This document shows, piece after piece, positions 1 to 6,840 of a stretch of DNA of 10,088 bases. Source of the DNA: Fidelibacterota bacterium (GTDB lineage: Bacteria; Fidelibacterota; Marinisomatia; SCGC-AAA003-L08; GCA-002704045). The DNA is taken from assembly GCA_002704045.1 (NCBI GenBank), contig PAFF01000066.1:9912-19999 (forward strand). Reading direction: 5' to 3'. Position 1 is the stretch's first letter; each line of letters starts with the position of its first letter. Both the position numbers and the translations under genes were made by a program. The notes under the pieces were generated by a model. The model was given only the letters and a program-made list of their open reading frames with translations. It was not told where the DNA came from and did no database searches.

Positions 1-639
1 ATAAATAGAAGAAATGTTCCTATACCTAATTGGGATTTAAATTGGTCTGGATTACATAAGTTACCTTTGATAAATAAAATATTTAATAATATAACTTTAA
101 CTCACGCATACAAAGGGGAATTAAGTCAAACAGAAAATGAAACAGGTATTCAAAGTGAAGAATATTTACATCAGTTTAAACCATTAATTGGCTTGAATTT
201 TAAATTAAAAGGACAAAATCCTATCAATATCAGTAGTACTTTTAGTCAAACTTTATCGATAAAAAATGATAGAGGTACTAGTAGAACTACTGAAAGATTA
301 TTATCAAATACAATTACATCTGATGTATCTTATAGCAAACAAGGAGGATTATATATTCCTATTTTCTTTTTTAGAGATTTTGATATACAGAATGATATAA
401 CATTTAAATTGAGAATGTCGTATGATAATAGTATAAAAACTAAAGTTCAACCAAATGATGATTCTTCACAGATTGATAATACAAAAAATATAAGTATTAG
501 ACCAGAGTTAACATATTCTTTCACAAGATGGGTAAATGGTGGTCTGCATTTTGATTATAAGTTTATTGATAATTTAACCTCTGGAAAGAGAACTGAAAGA
601 GATTTTGGTTTTTCAATTAAAATAAAAATTCAAGGATAA
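1..639 (+). CDS. sprA: Gliding motility / T9SS outer-membrane translocon protein SprA (Sov), C-terminal fragment
   Basis: The frame is open from base 1, so this is the last 212 residues of a gene that starts outside the window; the TTG at 67 is internal. SprA is the very large outer-membrane beta-barrel that forms the type IX secretion pore. The fragment begins with the family's C-terminal hallmark, NVPIPNWDLNWSGLHKLP (residues 5-22), followed by KIFNNITLTHAYKG (about 26-39), then strand-rich alternating sequence, and ends DFGFSIKIKIQG. Bacteroidota SprA proteins carry the same order: an IPNW...GL.K.P segment, a short 'LTHxYr' stretch, then a block of beta-strands to the end. I recognise this by pattern memory, not alignment. 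The stop TAA at 637-639 lies one base before the glutaminyl cyclase start, so the genes are probably cotranscribed. Size and integrity of the missing N-terminal part cannot be judged. Confidence 0.88.
   Translation: MNRRNVPIPNWDLNWSGLHKLPLINKIFNNITLTHAYKGELSQTENETGIQSEEYLHQFKPLIGLNFKLKGQNPINISSTFSQTLSIKNDRGTSRTTERLLSNTITSDVSYSKQGGLYIPIFFFRDFDIQNDITFKLRMSYDNSIKTKVQPNDDSSQIDNTKNISIRPELTYSFTRWVNGGLHFDYKFIDNLTSGKRTERDFGFSIKIKIQG
632..636 (+). promoter_or_regulatory. Ribosome binding site of the glutaminyl cyclase gene
   Basis: AAGGA lies inside the last codons of sprA, four bases before the ATG at 641. The spacing is short but supports that ATG as the start. Confidence 0.5.
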
Positions 640-640
640 A

Positions 641-1546
641 ATGAAGATTATTATTTTTTTTATAAGTTGTCTTTTTACACAAAATACACCATTTTTTAGT
701 GGAGATATGGCTTTTCAATTTTTATTAGAACAATGTGAAATTGGTCCAAGATATCCTGGTAGTGAAGGACATTTAAAAACAAAAAAGTATTTTGAAGATT
801 ATTTAATCACTAAATCACATAAGTTAGAAATTATGGATGAAAAAATAAAACATCCTTATAAGGATTTTCAATTAGAGCTAACAAATTATATGGCTAGATT
901 TTATCCTGAAAGAGAGAATAGAATTATGTTTATGGCTCATTGGGATACTAGAGAAATAGCAGATAAGGACCCAATAAAAGAAAACAGAAATTTACCAATC
1001 TTAGGTGCAAATGATGGTGCAAGTGGTATTGCAATTTTAATGGTATTGGCTGATATGTTAACCAAAAACTCCTTGTATAATATTGGTGTTGATTTACTTT
1101 TTCTTGATGGTGAAGATATGGGTCAATCTGGTGATATTAATGGTTTTGGTTTAGGAACACTTGAATTTACAAAAAATATGCCCCTACCTTTACCAAGGTA
1201 TGCAATATGTCTTGATATGGTTGCAGATAAAGAGCCAAGTTTCCCAATGGAACTTTTTTCACTTAAACAAGCACCCGAACTAGTATATATAGTATGGGAT
1301 ATTGCAAATGATTTAGGATATCATCAATTTAAAAGAGAAATAGGTCAAGCAGTTTATGATGATCATAGAGTCCTTTATTTAAATTCTGGTATACCATCTA
1401 TTGATATTATAGATTTTGAATACCCAAATGCAGATACAAATTATTGGCATACTTTAAGTGATATTCCAGAAAACTGTTCAAAGAATACATTAGAAATGGT
1501 TGGGAATGTTGTAACTACTCTAATTTTTATGGAAGATAATCAATAA
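641..1546 (+). CDS. Glutaminyl-peptide cyclotransferase (M28 family, QC-like), exported
   Basis: Zinc enzyme of the M28 fold, 301 aa, predicted to convert N-terminal glutamine of exported proteins to pyroglutamate. Visible motifs: MAHWDTRE (98-105), GANDGASG (122-129) with the presumed zinc ligand D125, LLFLDGEDMG (152-161) with E158 and D159 in the place of the general base and second ligand, LDMVADKEPSF (191-201), DDH (240-242), GIPSIDIIDF (250-259) and YWHT (268-271) with the third ligand H270. The DGED motif, the LDMV...F..E..S block and the DDH followed by GIP.iDI pattern favour bacterial glutaminyl cyclase over an M28 aminopeptidase. The N-terminus is a short hydrophobic export signal (residues 1-13); C10 in FFISC could instead be a lipidation site. 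It ends TAATG, sharing one base with prmA. Its place beside sprA fits the known link between T9SS bacteria and pyroglutamate-capped secreted proteins. Aminopeptidase remains the alternative. Confidence 0.85.
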   Translation: MKIIIFFISCLFTQNTPFFSGDMAFQFLLEQCEIGPRYPGSEGHLKTKKYFEDYLITKSHKLEIMDEKIKHPYKDFQLELTNYMARFYPERENRIMFMAHWDTREIADKDPIKENRNLPILGANDGASGIAILMVLADMLTKNSLYNIGVDLLFLDGEDMGQSGDINGFGLGTLEFTKNMPLPLPRYAICLDMVADKEPSFPMELFSLKQAPELVYIVWDIANDLGYHQFKREIGQAVYDDHRVLYLNSGIPSIDIIDFEYPNADTNYWHTLSDIPENCSKNTLEMVGNVVTTLIFMEDNQ

Positions 1547-2367
1547 TGAATAAACAGAATTGGATTGAATTAAAATTATATGGAAATCAACAAGACATTG
1601 ATATTTTAATGGCTTATTTTAATAATGAATCTATTGGTAGTACGATAAATGATAATTTTACTAGTATTTACTTTAATGATAATATGAAAAATAAAGTCAA
1701 TCATCATTTGAAATTATATAATCAAAAGTTAAATTTTGATTGGAATATTACCTTATTAGAACAAGAAAATTGGCATTTATCATGGAAAGATAATTTTTGT
1801 CCAGTCAAAATAGGAAAAAAAATAATAATTATTCCAAGTTGGGACAAAAAAACGAAATCTGAAGTTACTATTAGAATAGAGCCTGGAATGGCGTTTGGAA
1901 CTGGTCATCATCAGACTACATTTTTAGCAATAAAATTATTAGAAGAAATGATTTCAAAATCATCATCAGTTTTGGATCTAGGTACAGGAAGTGGTATACT
2001 TGCTATAACTTCTAAAATGCTTGGAGCTAAGAATGTAGATGCGGTTGAAATTGATCAGGATTGTATTGAAAACTTTCAATATAATGTCAAAATAAATAAT
2101 CTTAAAAATAAAATAGATTTTTATCACTACGATGTATTAATGTGGGATAAATATGATTATGATATTATTGTTGCTAATATAAATAAAAATATCATTTTAA
2201 AATTGATTCCCAATTTAAAAAGTTCAAAAAGTCAAATTATTTTAACAGGTTTATTAAATGATGATTATGACTTTATAATTAAAATTTGTGAAAAAAATAA
2301 TCTCAAAGTGAATCAACATTTAAGAAAAGATGAATGGATAGCATTAAAGGTATCAAATGAATCATAA
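1546..2367 (+). CDS. prmA: Ribosomal protein L11 methyltransferase PrmA
   Basis: S-adenosylmethionine-dependent cytoplasmic enzyme that trimethylates ribosomal protein L11. At 273 aa it has the usual Bacteroidota/FCB length, slightly shorter than the 293-aa E. coli protein. Residues 1-70 match the small N-terminal L11-recognition domain. The linker carries W76, W80 and CPVKIGKKIIIIPSW (85-99). Then come the family signature EPGMAFGTGHHQTT (112-125), SAM-binding motif I VLDLGTGSG (142-150), the acidic end of strand 2 VEID (167-170), and the ANIN motif (210-213) at the active-site position. The C-terminus KDEWIALKV is also typical. It overlaps both neighbours, by 1 base upstream and 11 downstream. 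No strong Shine-Dalgarno is seen, so translation is probably coupled to the cyclase gene. Its role in protein synthesis is unrelated to the surrounding envelope genes. Confidence 0.96.
   Translation: MNKQNWIELKLYGNQQDIDILMAYFNNESIGSTINDNFTSIYFNDNMKNKVNHHLKLYNQKLNFDWNITLLEQENWHLSWKDNFCPVKIGKKIIIIPSWDKKTKSEVTIRIEPGMAFGTGHHQTTFLAIKLLEEMISKSSSVLDLGTGSGILAITSKMLGAKNVDAVEIDQDCIENFQYNVKINNLKNKIDFYHYDVLMWDKYDYDIIVANINKNIILKLIPNLKSSKSQIILTGLLNDDYDFIIKICEKNNLKVNQHLRKDEWIALKVSNES
2346..2350 (+). promoter_or_regulatory. Ribosome binding site of the lipoprotein gene
   Basis: AAAGG inside prmA, six bases before the ATG at 2357, supports this overlapping start. Confidence 0.5.
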
Positions 2368-3346
2368 AATCCTAATTATATTTATGTTGTTTTTCTACAA
2401 TTGTGATATTCCTCTTAATTCAAGTGATAGTCAAATTATATATATAGAATCTTTTCGTACAAATTATTCTCTTGAAAGTGACTCAATTTATATAGAACTA
2501 AAAATAATTAATTATAATAAAGTAACATCTATTACATCATTATTTTCAGATGATGGTGGATTAATTGATACTTTGAATATAAATGATCTGGGTTTAGATG
2601 GTGACATAATACCAAATGATGGATTATATTCAATCAAATTTTCACTAAATAATTTTCAATATGGGAAAAACTATTATCTTGAAAATATTATATCAGGTAA
2701 TGATCAATTACTAATAGAAAATCGTATAATAAACTTCGAAGAAAATTTCATTCCCGAAATTATTAAAATCGAATATCCATCTATTTTTTATTTAGGTATT
2801 TCAAATTGGGATACACTTGATATTAATATTACGATTATGGATAGAAATGGAATTGAAGATATTGATCATGCACTATATTTAATTAATTCAGATTTTCTTA
2901 CAAAGGATTACTCGTATACAGAAGAATGTGATCATTACGTTTTATCACCAGAAGAATATTTAGGTTATCAAACTGATCCATCCTGGATTTTACAGCCTGA
3001 TTCAGTCTTAAATGATTCTACAATAGTTTATAAAACATCAATTCCAACAAGGCCCTCAAATGATTGTGGAGGATATGGACCTGTGTTATTTAAGTTTATA
3101 ATTCAAGATAAAGTTGGAGAATCTATTCAAAATAATGATGAAATTGTTGTTGAAATTTTATCTTGCGGTGATAGTACTTGTAGTGAAGAATCACCATATT
3201 ATGAATGTAGTCAATGTCCAGATGATTGTATAGAAAATATAAATTGTTTAGAAGAAAGTGACTGTTCAAATAATATTGATGAAGACGGCGATGGGAATAT
3301 TGATTGTGATGATCCTGATTGTATAGGAGATATATTTTGTGAATAA
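2357..3346 (+). CDS. Probable surface lipoprotein with cysteine-rich, Asp-rich C-terminal tail
   Basis: Function unknown; 329 aa. The N-terminus is a basic residue and a hydrophobic stretch ending FFYNC (C16), a relaxed lipobox of the kind seen in FCB bacteria, so it is probably an outer-membrane or surface lipoprotein. Residues 25-130 look like a beta-sandwich domain carrying DLGLDGDIIPNDGLYS (77-92), an acidic 'DG..GD...NDG.Y' pattern common in extracellular Ig-like domains. Residues 133-265 look like a second beta-rich domain with DRNGIEDID. The last 60 residues hold ten cysteines in two motifs: CGDSTC...CSQCPDDC (270-291), resembling 'CGDGxC...CpxDC', and CSNNIDEDGDGNIDCDDPDC (303-322), a 'C.NgiDeDgDG.iDC.DpdC' motif. 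The latter probably binds calcium and is disulfide-bonded, which implies an extracytoplasmic location. It shares 8 bases with the next gene, the T9SS cargo, so the two may be made together. Confidence 0.75.
   Translation: MNHKILIIFMLFFYNCDIPLNSSDSQIIYIESFRTNYSLESDSIYIELKIINYNKVTSITSLFSDDGGLIDTLNINDLGLDGDIIPNDGLYSIKFSLNNFQYGKNYYLENIISGNDQLLIENRIINFEENFIPEIIKIEYPSIFYLGISNWDTLDINITIMDRNGIEDIDHALYLINSDFLTKDYSYTEECDHYVLSPEEYLGYQTDPSWILQPDSVLNDSTIVYKTSIPTRPSNDCGGYGPVLFKFIIQDKVGESIQNNDEIVVEILSCGDSTCSEESPYYECSQCPDDCIENINCLEESDCSNNIDEDGDGNIDCDDPDCIGDIFCE
3325..3330 (+). promoter_or_regulatory. Ribosome binding site deciding the GTG start of the cargo gene
   Basis: AGGAGA, the best Shine-Dalgarno in the window, lies eight bases before the GTG at 3339 and supports that codon as the real start although it overlaps the upstream gene. 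Confidence 0.65.
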
Positions 3347-4970
3347 TAATTTTTTTTATATCTTTTTATATTTTCAATTTTTATTTTCAATGCTTCCAAC
3401 TCAATTATCGTTCGACGATACTAATGAAATCAATAATATTTATAGAAATGAAACTGATAATATTGAATTAGGTTTACCAAGTAACCAAATTGTTGATATT
3501 AGACTAGGACATAATAAATTATTTTTTGGTACATCTGGAGGATTGGGGTACTTAGATTTAGATGGTAGTTACTCTTTCAAGTCTTTCAAAAGTGACTCTT
3601 TACCATATGGAAGCAATCCATCTGTTATTGCTAAACAATTAGATGATTCATATATTATTGTTGTATCTGGAGGTCAAAGTATTGAGATCGCCTCTGAAAC
3701 TTATCCTTCTGGAACAGGAATAGGTTACTCTTTAAATAATGGTGAATCGTGGAACTATAAAAATCAACCTGTTGATCCAATACCTGATGGAAATAGTAAA
3801 TATCAGATAATGAGCTGGGGAGGTCAAGATTTAAATCAATTAGCTGTCACAACACAAATCAATAATATAACATACGATTTAGCTATTGTAGGTGATTATA
3901 TATATTCTGCTAGTTGGGCTGGTGGGATCAGAAGATTTAAATTTCAAAATATCGAATTAGGATTGCCTGATGATAATTTTAATCCTTGGGAATCTATTCC
4001 TTTACCAATGGATAATCAGTCAATTTTAAAATGTGGTTTTATTAATACACAAGACTATGAATTAAATCCAAACGATCCAATTAATGGTGGATCTCATAAT
4101 CATAAAGGTTTTTCTGTTTTTTCTCATAACGATTCTACTATTTGGGTAGGTACAGCTGGTGGTATAAATAAAGGAATTATAGATCAGAATACTAATTGTA
4201 TTGATTGGGAACATTTTAATTCATTAAATCATGGATTTTCTGGTAACTGGATAATAGGTTTTAATTACCAAGTTGATAATAATAGAATTTGGGCTATTAC
4301 TTGGTCAACAGGTGGAATTGAAAGAAATGCTCTTAGTTATTCGGATGATGGTGGGATAACTTGGGATGTTCCTTATCAACTAGAAGAATTAAATATTAAA
4401 TTTTATAATATTTTTATACATAACAGTATAATATATGCTTCATCAGAAGAAGGTTTGTGGAAGTCAACTGATGGTGAAAACTGGGCTGTATTCCCTAATA
4501 TTATTGGAAGTGACGGGCAGCTAATTTTGACGCCTATTGTATATTCTTCTATTATATTAGATGAAACAAATGAAATATTGTGGGTTGGTACACCTGATGG
4601 ATTAGCTAAAACAGAAAATTCAGGATTAGATTGGACCATTTATAGGAATATTGGTGATGAAATATATCAAGATGAAAATAATTTGATTGAATCATTTTAT
4701 GTATATCCTAATCCTACAAATAGTTATGCAAGATTTGCTTTTGAAAATTATACATCTAATGCAAAATTAGATATTTTTAATTTTTCAATGGAAGAAGTTA
4801 TTAATCTCAAAAATCCAATTTTATTTGAAAATGAGCTGTATAATAAAACTGGTGAATTTTTTTGGGATTGCAAAAATTTTAATGGATACAAAGTTGCTAA
4901 TGGAGTTTATTTTTGTAGATTAAAAAATAATAATACTACTAAATGGACCAAGTTAATGGTAATCGATTGA
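3339..4970 (+). CDS. T9SS cargo: propeller / Asp-box repeat protein with type A C-terminal sorting domain
   Basis: Exported 543-aa protein of unknown binding partner. The start is GTG. A hydrophobic signal peptide spans about residues 5-18. The body has propeller-like repeats: a strand with FGTSGGLGYLD (63-73), ASWAGGIRR (191-199), IWVGTAGGINKG (268-279), IYASSEEGLWKS (365-376) and LWVGTPDGLAKT (414-425). Interleaved are Asp-box-like turns SLNNGESW (131-138), SYSDDGGITW (333-342) and KSTDGENW (375-382), plus a degenerate ENSGLDW (426-432). This is the layout of sortilin/sialidase-type or two-component-regulator-type beta-propellers. Residues 451-543 form the T9SS sorting domain: FYVYPNPTN (453-461), a strand LDIFNFSMEEV, then FWDCKNFNGYKVANGVYF (508-525) and KLMVID at the end. 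Such a domain sends the protein through SprA and is usually removed or used for surface attachment. The two PorV/PorQ-like genes follow directly, which supports T9SS export. No catalytic residues could be assigned. Confidence 0.88.
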   Translation: MNNNFFYIFLYFQFLFSMLPTQLSFDDTNEINNIYRNETDNIELGLPSNQIVDIRLGHNKLFFGTSGGLGYLDLDGSYSFKSFKSDSLPYGSNPSVIAKQLDDSYIIVVSGGQSIEIASETYPSGTGIGYSLNNGESWNYKNQPVDPIPDGNSKYQIMSWGGQDLNQLAVTTQINNITYDLAIVGDYIYSASWAGGIRRFKFQNIELGLPDDNFNPWESIPLPMDNQSILKCGFINTQDYELNPNDPINGGSHNHKGFSVFSHNDSTIWVGTAGGINKGIIDQNTNCIDWEHFNSLNHGFSGNWIIGFNYQVDNNRIWAITWSTGGIERNALSYSDDGGITWDVPYQLEELNIKFYNIFIHNSIIYASSEEGLWKSTDGENWAVFPNIIGSDGQLILTPIVYSSIILDETNEILWVGTPDGLAKTENSGLDWTIYRNIGDEIYQDENNLIESFYVYPNPTNSYARFAFENYTSNAKLDIFNFSMEEVINLKNPILFENELYNKTGEFFWDCKNFNGYKVANGVYFCRLKNNNTTKWTKLMVID

Positions 4971-5986
4971 TGTATAAAAATTTTGTTATATTAATCTTTT
5001 TAATTGCTTCTAATATATCATTATTAAAATCAGATATTATTGGTGGTTACTCTGGATCTGAAACACGTTACGGTTCAAATGCTAGGGAATTTGCATTAGG
5101 GGGTGCGTTAATTGCATCTCAAAATTCAGGTTTTAGTCAATTTTCCAATCCAGCATTAATCGCTGATGTTAAAGAACGTGAAATTGGAATTTCTTTTTTT
5201 TCAATGTCACTTGATAGATTTATTCAAACTTATGTTTATAATATGCATTTACCCCCTAAGGCTGGTTTAGGTATTGCTATTTATAGATCAGGAACAAAAA
5301 ATATTATAGGAAGAGATCAAATTGGTGATTTAACACAAAATTTTTCTAATTCTAAAATTTACGGAATAATAACTTTTGCAATAAATTTTACAGAAAATTT
5401 CAAATTAGGTTTAAATTTTAAAATGTCTAAGTCTTTTTTGATTAACGTTGGTGATATATACTTCAGAGATATTAGTGATAATGGTATTGGTATAGACCTT
5501 GGATTTTTATATAAAAATTCTGATAATTTTAAAATAGGGATTCGTTTAAAAAATTTAATTGGTAAAAATAGGTGGAAATATTCAGATACAGAAAAGAATT
5601 ATTCAATATATGTACCAAAAATTCTTTCATTGGGTTTTAAGCATTTGCATAGTAAGTCTTTTACTGTCGTTGCACAATGTGATATTTCAATTTTACCAAT
5701 AGTAAAAAATGAAAATGAATATAATTCAGGCATATATGCTCAAAATAATAATGAAATTTCATTTAGAATGTCTAAAGAAAGTTTATTATATAGGTTTGGT
5801 ATTGAATATGAAATTAATAAATTGTTTAAATTTAGGATAGGACTTAAATCTGATAAATTATCAAGTGGATTTGGAATGAGTATTCCAATAATAAAATACT
5901 ATACAATTTTATTAGATTATGCGATAGATCCAGGTCATGAAAAAGAAGGAATAAGCCATAACTTTAGTTGGAGAATAAAATTTTGA
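4970..5986 (+). CDS. PorV/PorQ-family outer-membrane beta-barrel protein
   Basis: A 338-aa predicted outer-membrane barrel. I place the start at ATG 4970, which overlaps the preceding TGA as TGATG; the sequence from there reads as a clean signal peptide (MYKNFVILIFLIASN..., cleavage near residue 21). An ATG at 4943 would put nine polar residues ahead of it. After the signal comes the hallmark of the family: NAREFALGGALIAS (37-50) followed by SQFSNPALIAD (56-66), equivalent to 'R..gmGGA..A....a...NPA.la'. The rest is alternating amphipathic beta-strands with many aromatic girdle residues and a C-terminal phenylalanine (SWRIKF) typical of barrels inserted by BamA. PorV binds SprA and carries T9SS cargo to the surface; placement immediately after a cargo gene and downstream of sprA makes a similar role plausible. 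Whether it is the true PorV or a paralogue cannot be decided here. Confidence 0.8.
   Translation: MYKNFVILIFLIASNISLLKSDIIGGYSGSETRYGSNAREFALGGALIASQNSGFSQFSNPALIADVKEREIGISFFSMSLDRFIQTYVYNMHLPPKAGLGIAIYRSGTKNIIGRDQIGDLTQNFSNSKIYGIITFAINFTENFKLGLNFKMSKSFLINVGDIYFRDISDNGIGIDLGFLYKNSDNFKIGIRLKNLIGKNRWKYSDTEKNYSIYVPKILSLGFKHLHSKSFTVVAQCDISILPIVKNENEYNSGIYAQNNNEISFRMSKESLLYRFGIEYEINKLFKFRIGLKSDKLSSGFGMSIPIIKYYTILLDYAIDPGHEKEGISHNFSWRIKF
5970..5973 (+). promoter_or_regulatory. Ribosome binding site supporting the TTG start at 5983
   Basis: GGAG lies nine bases before TTG 5983. This favours 5983 over the in-frame TTG at 5968, whose nearest AAGGA is 17 bases away. Confidence 0.45.
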
Positions 5987-6837
5987 ATAAAAAATACATA
6001 ATAATATTTTTTATAATACATACATTAAAAGCAATTGGTTTAGAGGCCTTAAATATACCAACCTCAGCTCTTTCAGCTAGTTCAACTGGAGCAGGTATTG
6101 CTAATTCAAATGATGTTTGGATAAATCCAACATCGATTTTGACTAAGAATAGTAAGTCAATAAGATTCTCTGGTTTTAATTGGCTAGGTCAAATTCCAGG
6201 TAATGAGATTTCTATTTTATGGTTCAAAAATAATGTACCAAAATACTTTTCTATTCAATCATTAGGTGTAGATGATATTGAGTTATATGGAGAAAATCCA
6301 TCTGATCAACCATTAGGTAAATTTTCTACTAGTTGGATTTCAAGTAGTTATTGTACTGGTTATAAATTAAATAAATTTGACATTGCTTATTTATTTAAAC
6401 TGAATTTTTCAAAATTGTATAATGAATTCATGTATGGTATAACAGCGAATTTTGGAATTACATATGAATATAAAAAAAATATTAAATTTGGTTTTAATTT
6501 AAATAATTTCGGTTATGAAGTATCTGAAGGATTAAAAACATCAATGCCATCAAGATACGGATTTGGTATTTCCTACTTAGAACCTTTAATAAACTCGGTA
6601 ATTGTATCTGATTTAATTTATGATAAAAATAATGATAATATATTTAAAATTGGTATTAATAAATCTTTTAGTATGATGAGTTTAAATTTAGGTTTAACTC
6701 AACACAATAATGATTTATTTTATGGTTTTGGATCATCATATAGATTTAATCAATGGAAAATTAATATCGGTATAACCTCCCATAAAAATACTGTATTTGA
6801 TATATCTAGATACTTAGATATAGTTTGGTACTTTTAG
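5983..6837 (+). CDS. PorQ/PorV-like outer-membrane beta-barrel protein, second copy
   Basis: A 284-aa predicted outer-membrane protein. The most likely start is TTG 5983, overlapping the previous stop as TTGA. It gives MNKKYIIIFFIIHTLKAIG, a normal signal peptide with cleavage near residue 19. The mature N-terminus carries IPTSALSASSTGAGIANSND (25-44) followed by VWINPTSI (45-52), a variant of the PorV/PorQ pattern with NPT in place of NPA. The remainder is strand-rich, with repeated alternating segments such as KFGFNLNNFGYEV and FYGFGSSYRFNQWKINIGI, and ends in phenylalanine (IVWYF), the usual barrel end signal. It is shorter than its upstream neighbour and only distantly similar to it. In T9SS, PorQ works with the sortase PorU and lipoprotein PorZ at the cell surface; I infer a comparable accessory role. 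This is the only gene in the window that ends in TAG. Confidence 0.72.
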   Translation: MNKKYIIIFFIIHTLKAIGLEALNIPTSALSASSTGAGIANSNDVWINPTSILTKNSKSIRFSGFNWLGQIPGNEISILWFKNNVPKYFSIQSLGVDDIELYGENPSDQPLGKFSTSWISSSYCTGYKLNKFDIAYLFKLNFSKLYNEFMYGITANFGITYEYKKNIKFGFNLNNFGYEVSEGLKTSMPSRYGFGISYLEPLINSVIVSDLIYDKNNDNIFKIGINKSFSMMSLNLGLTQHNNDLFYGFGSSYRFNQWKINIGITSHKNTVFDISRYLDIVWYF

Positions 6838-6840
6838 ATT

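Noticed and set aside
67..639. A separate 190-aa gene starting at TTG 67
   Set aside because: The same frame is open to base 1 and the upstream residues hold the conserved SprA IPNW segment, so this is the end of a longer gene.
641..1546. M28 zinc aminopeptidase as the product name
   Set aside because: The DGED, LDMV..F..E..S and YWHT pattern fits bacterial glutaminyl cyclase better, though the fold is shared.
3211..3399. Minus-strand frame of 62 codons
   Set aside because: It is opposite the Cys/Asp-rich tail of the lipoprotein gene. It is Ser-rich because it is the complement of Asp/Glu-rich codons, and has no protein-like features.
4403..4639. Minus-strand frame of 78 codons
   Set aside because: Lies wholly opposite the well-supported propeller cargo gene, with no recognisable motif.
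4943..4969. Upstream ATG for the first PorV/PorQ-like gene
   Set aside because: It would add nine polar residues before the signal peptide and has no ribosome binding site; the TGATG coupling at 4970 fits better.
5968..5982. TTG 5968 as start of the second barrel gene
   Set aside because: GGAG at 5970-5973 is correctly spaced for TTG 5983, which also gives the usual NKK-type signal peptide start.
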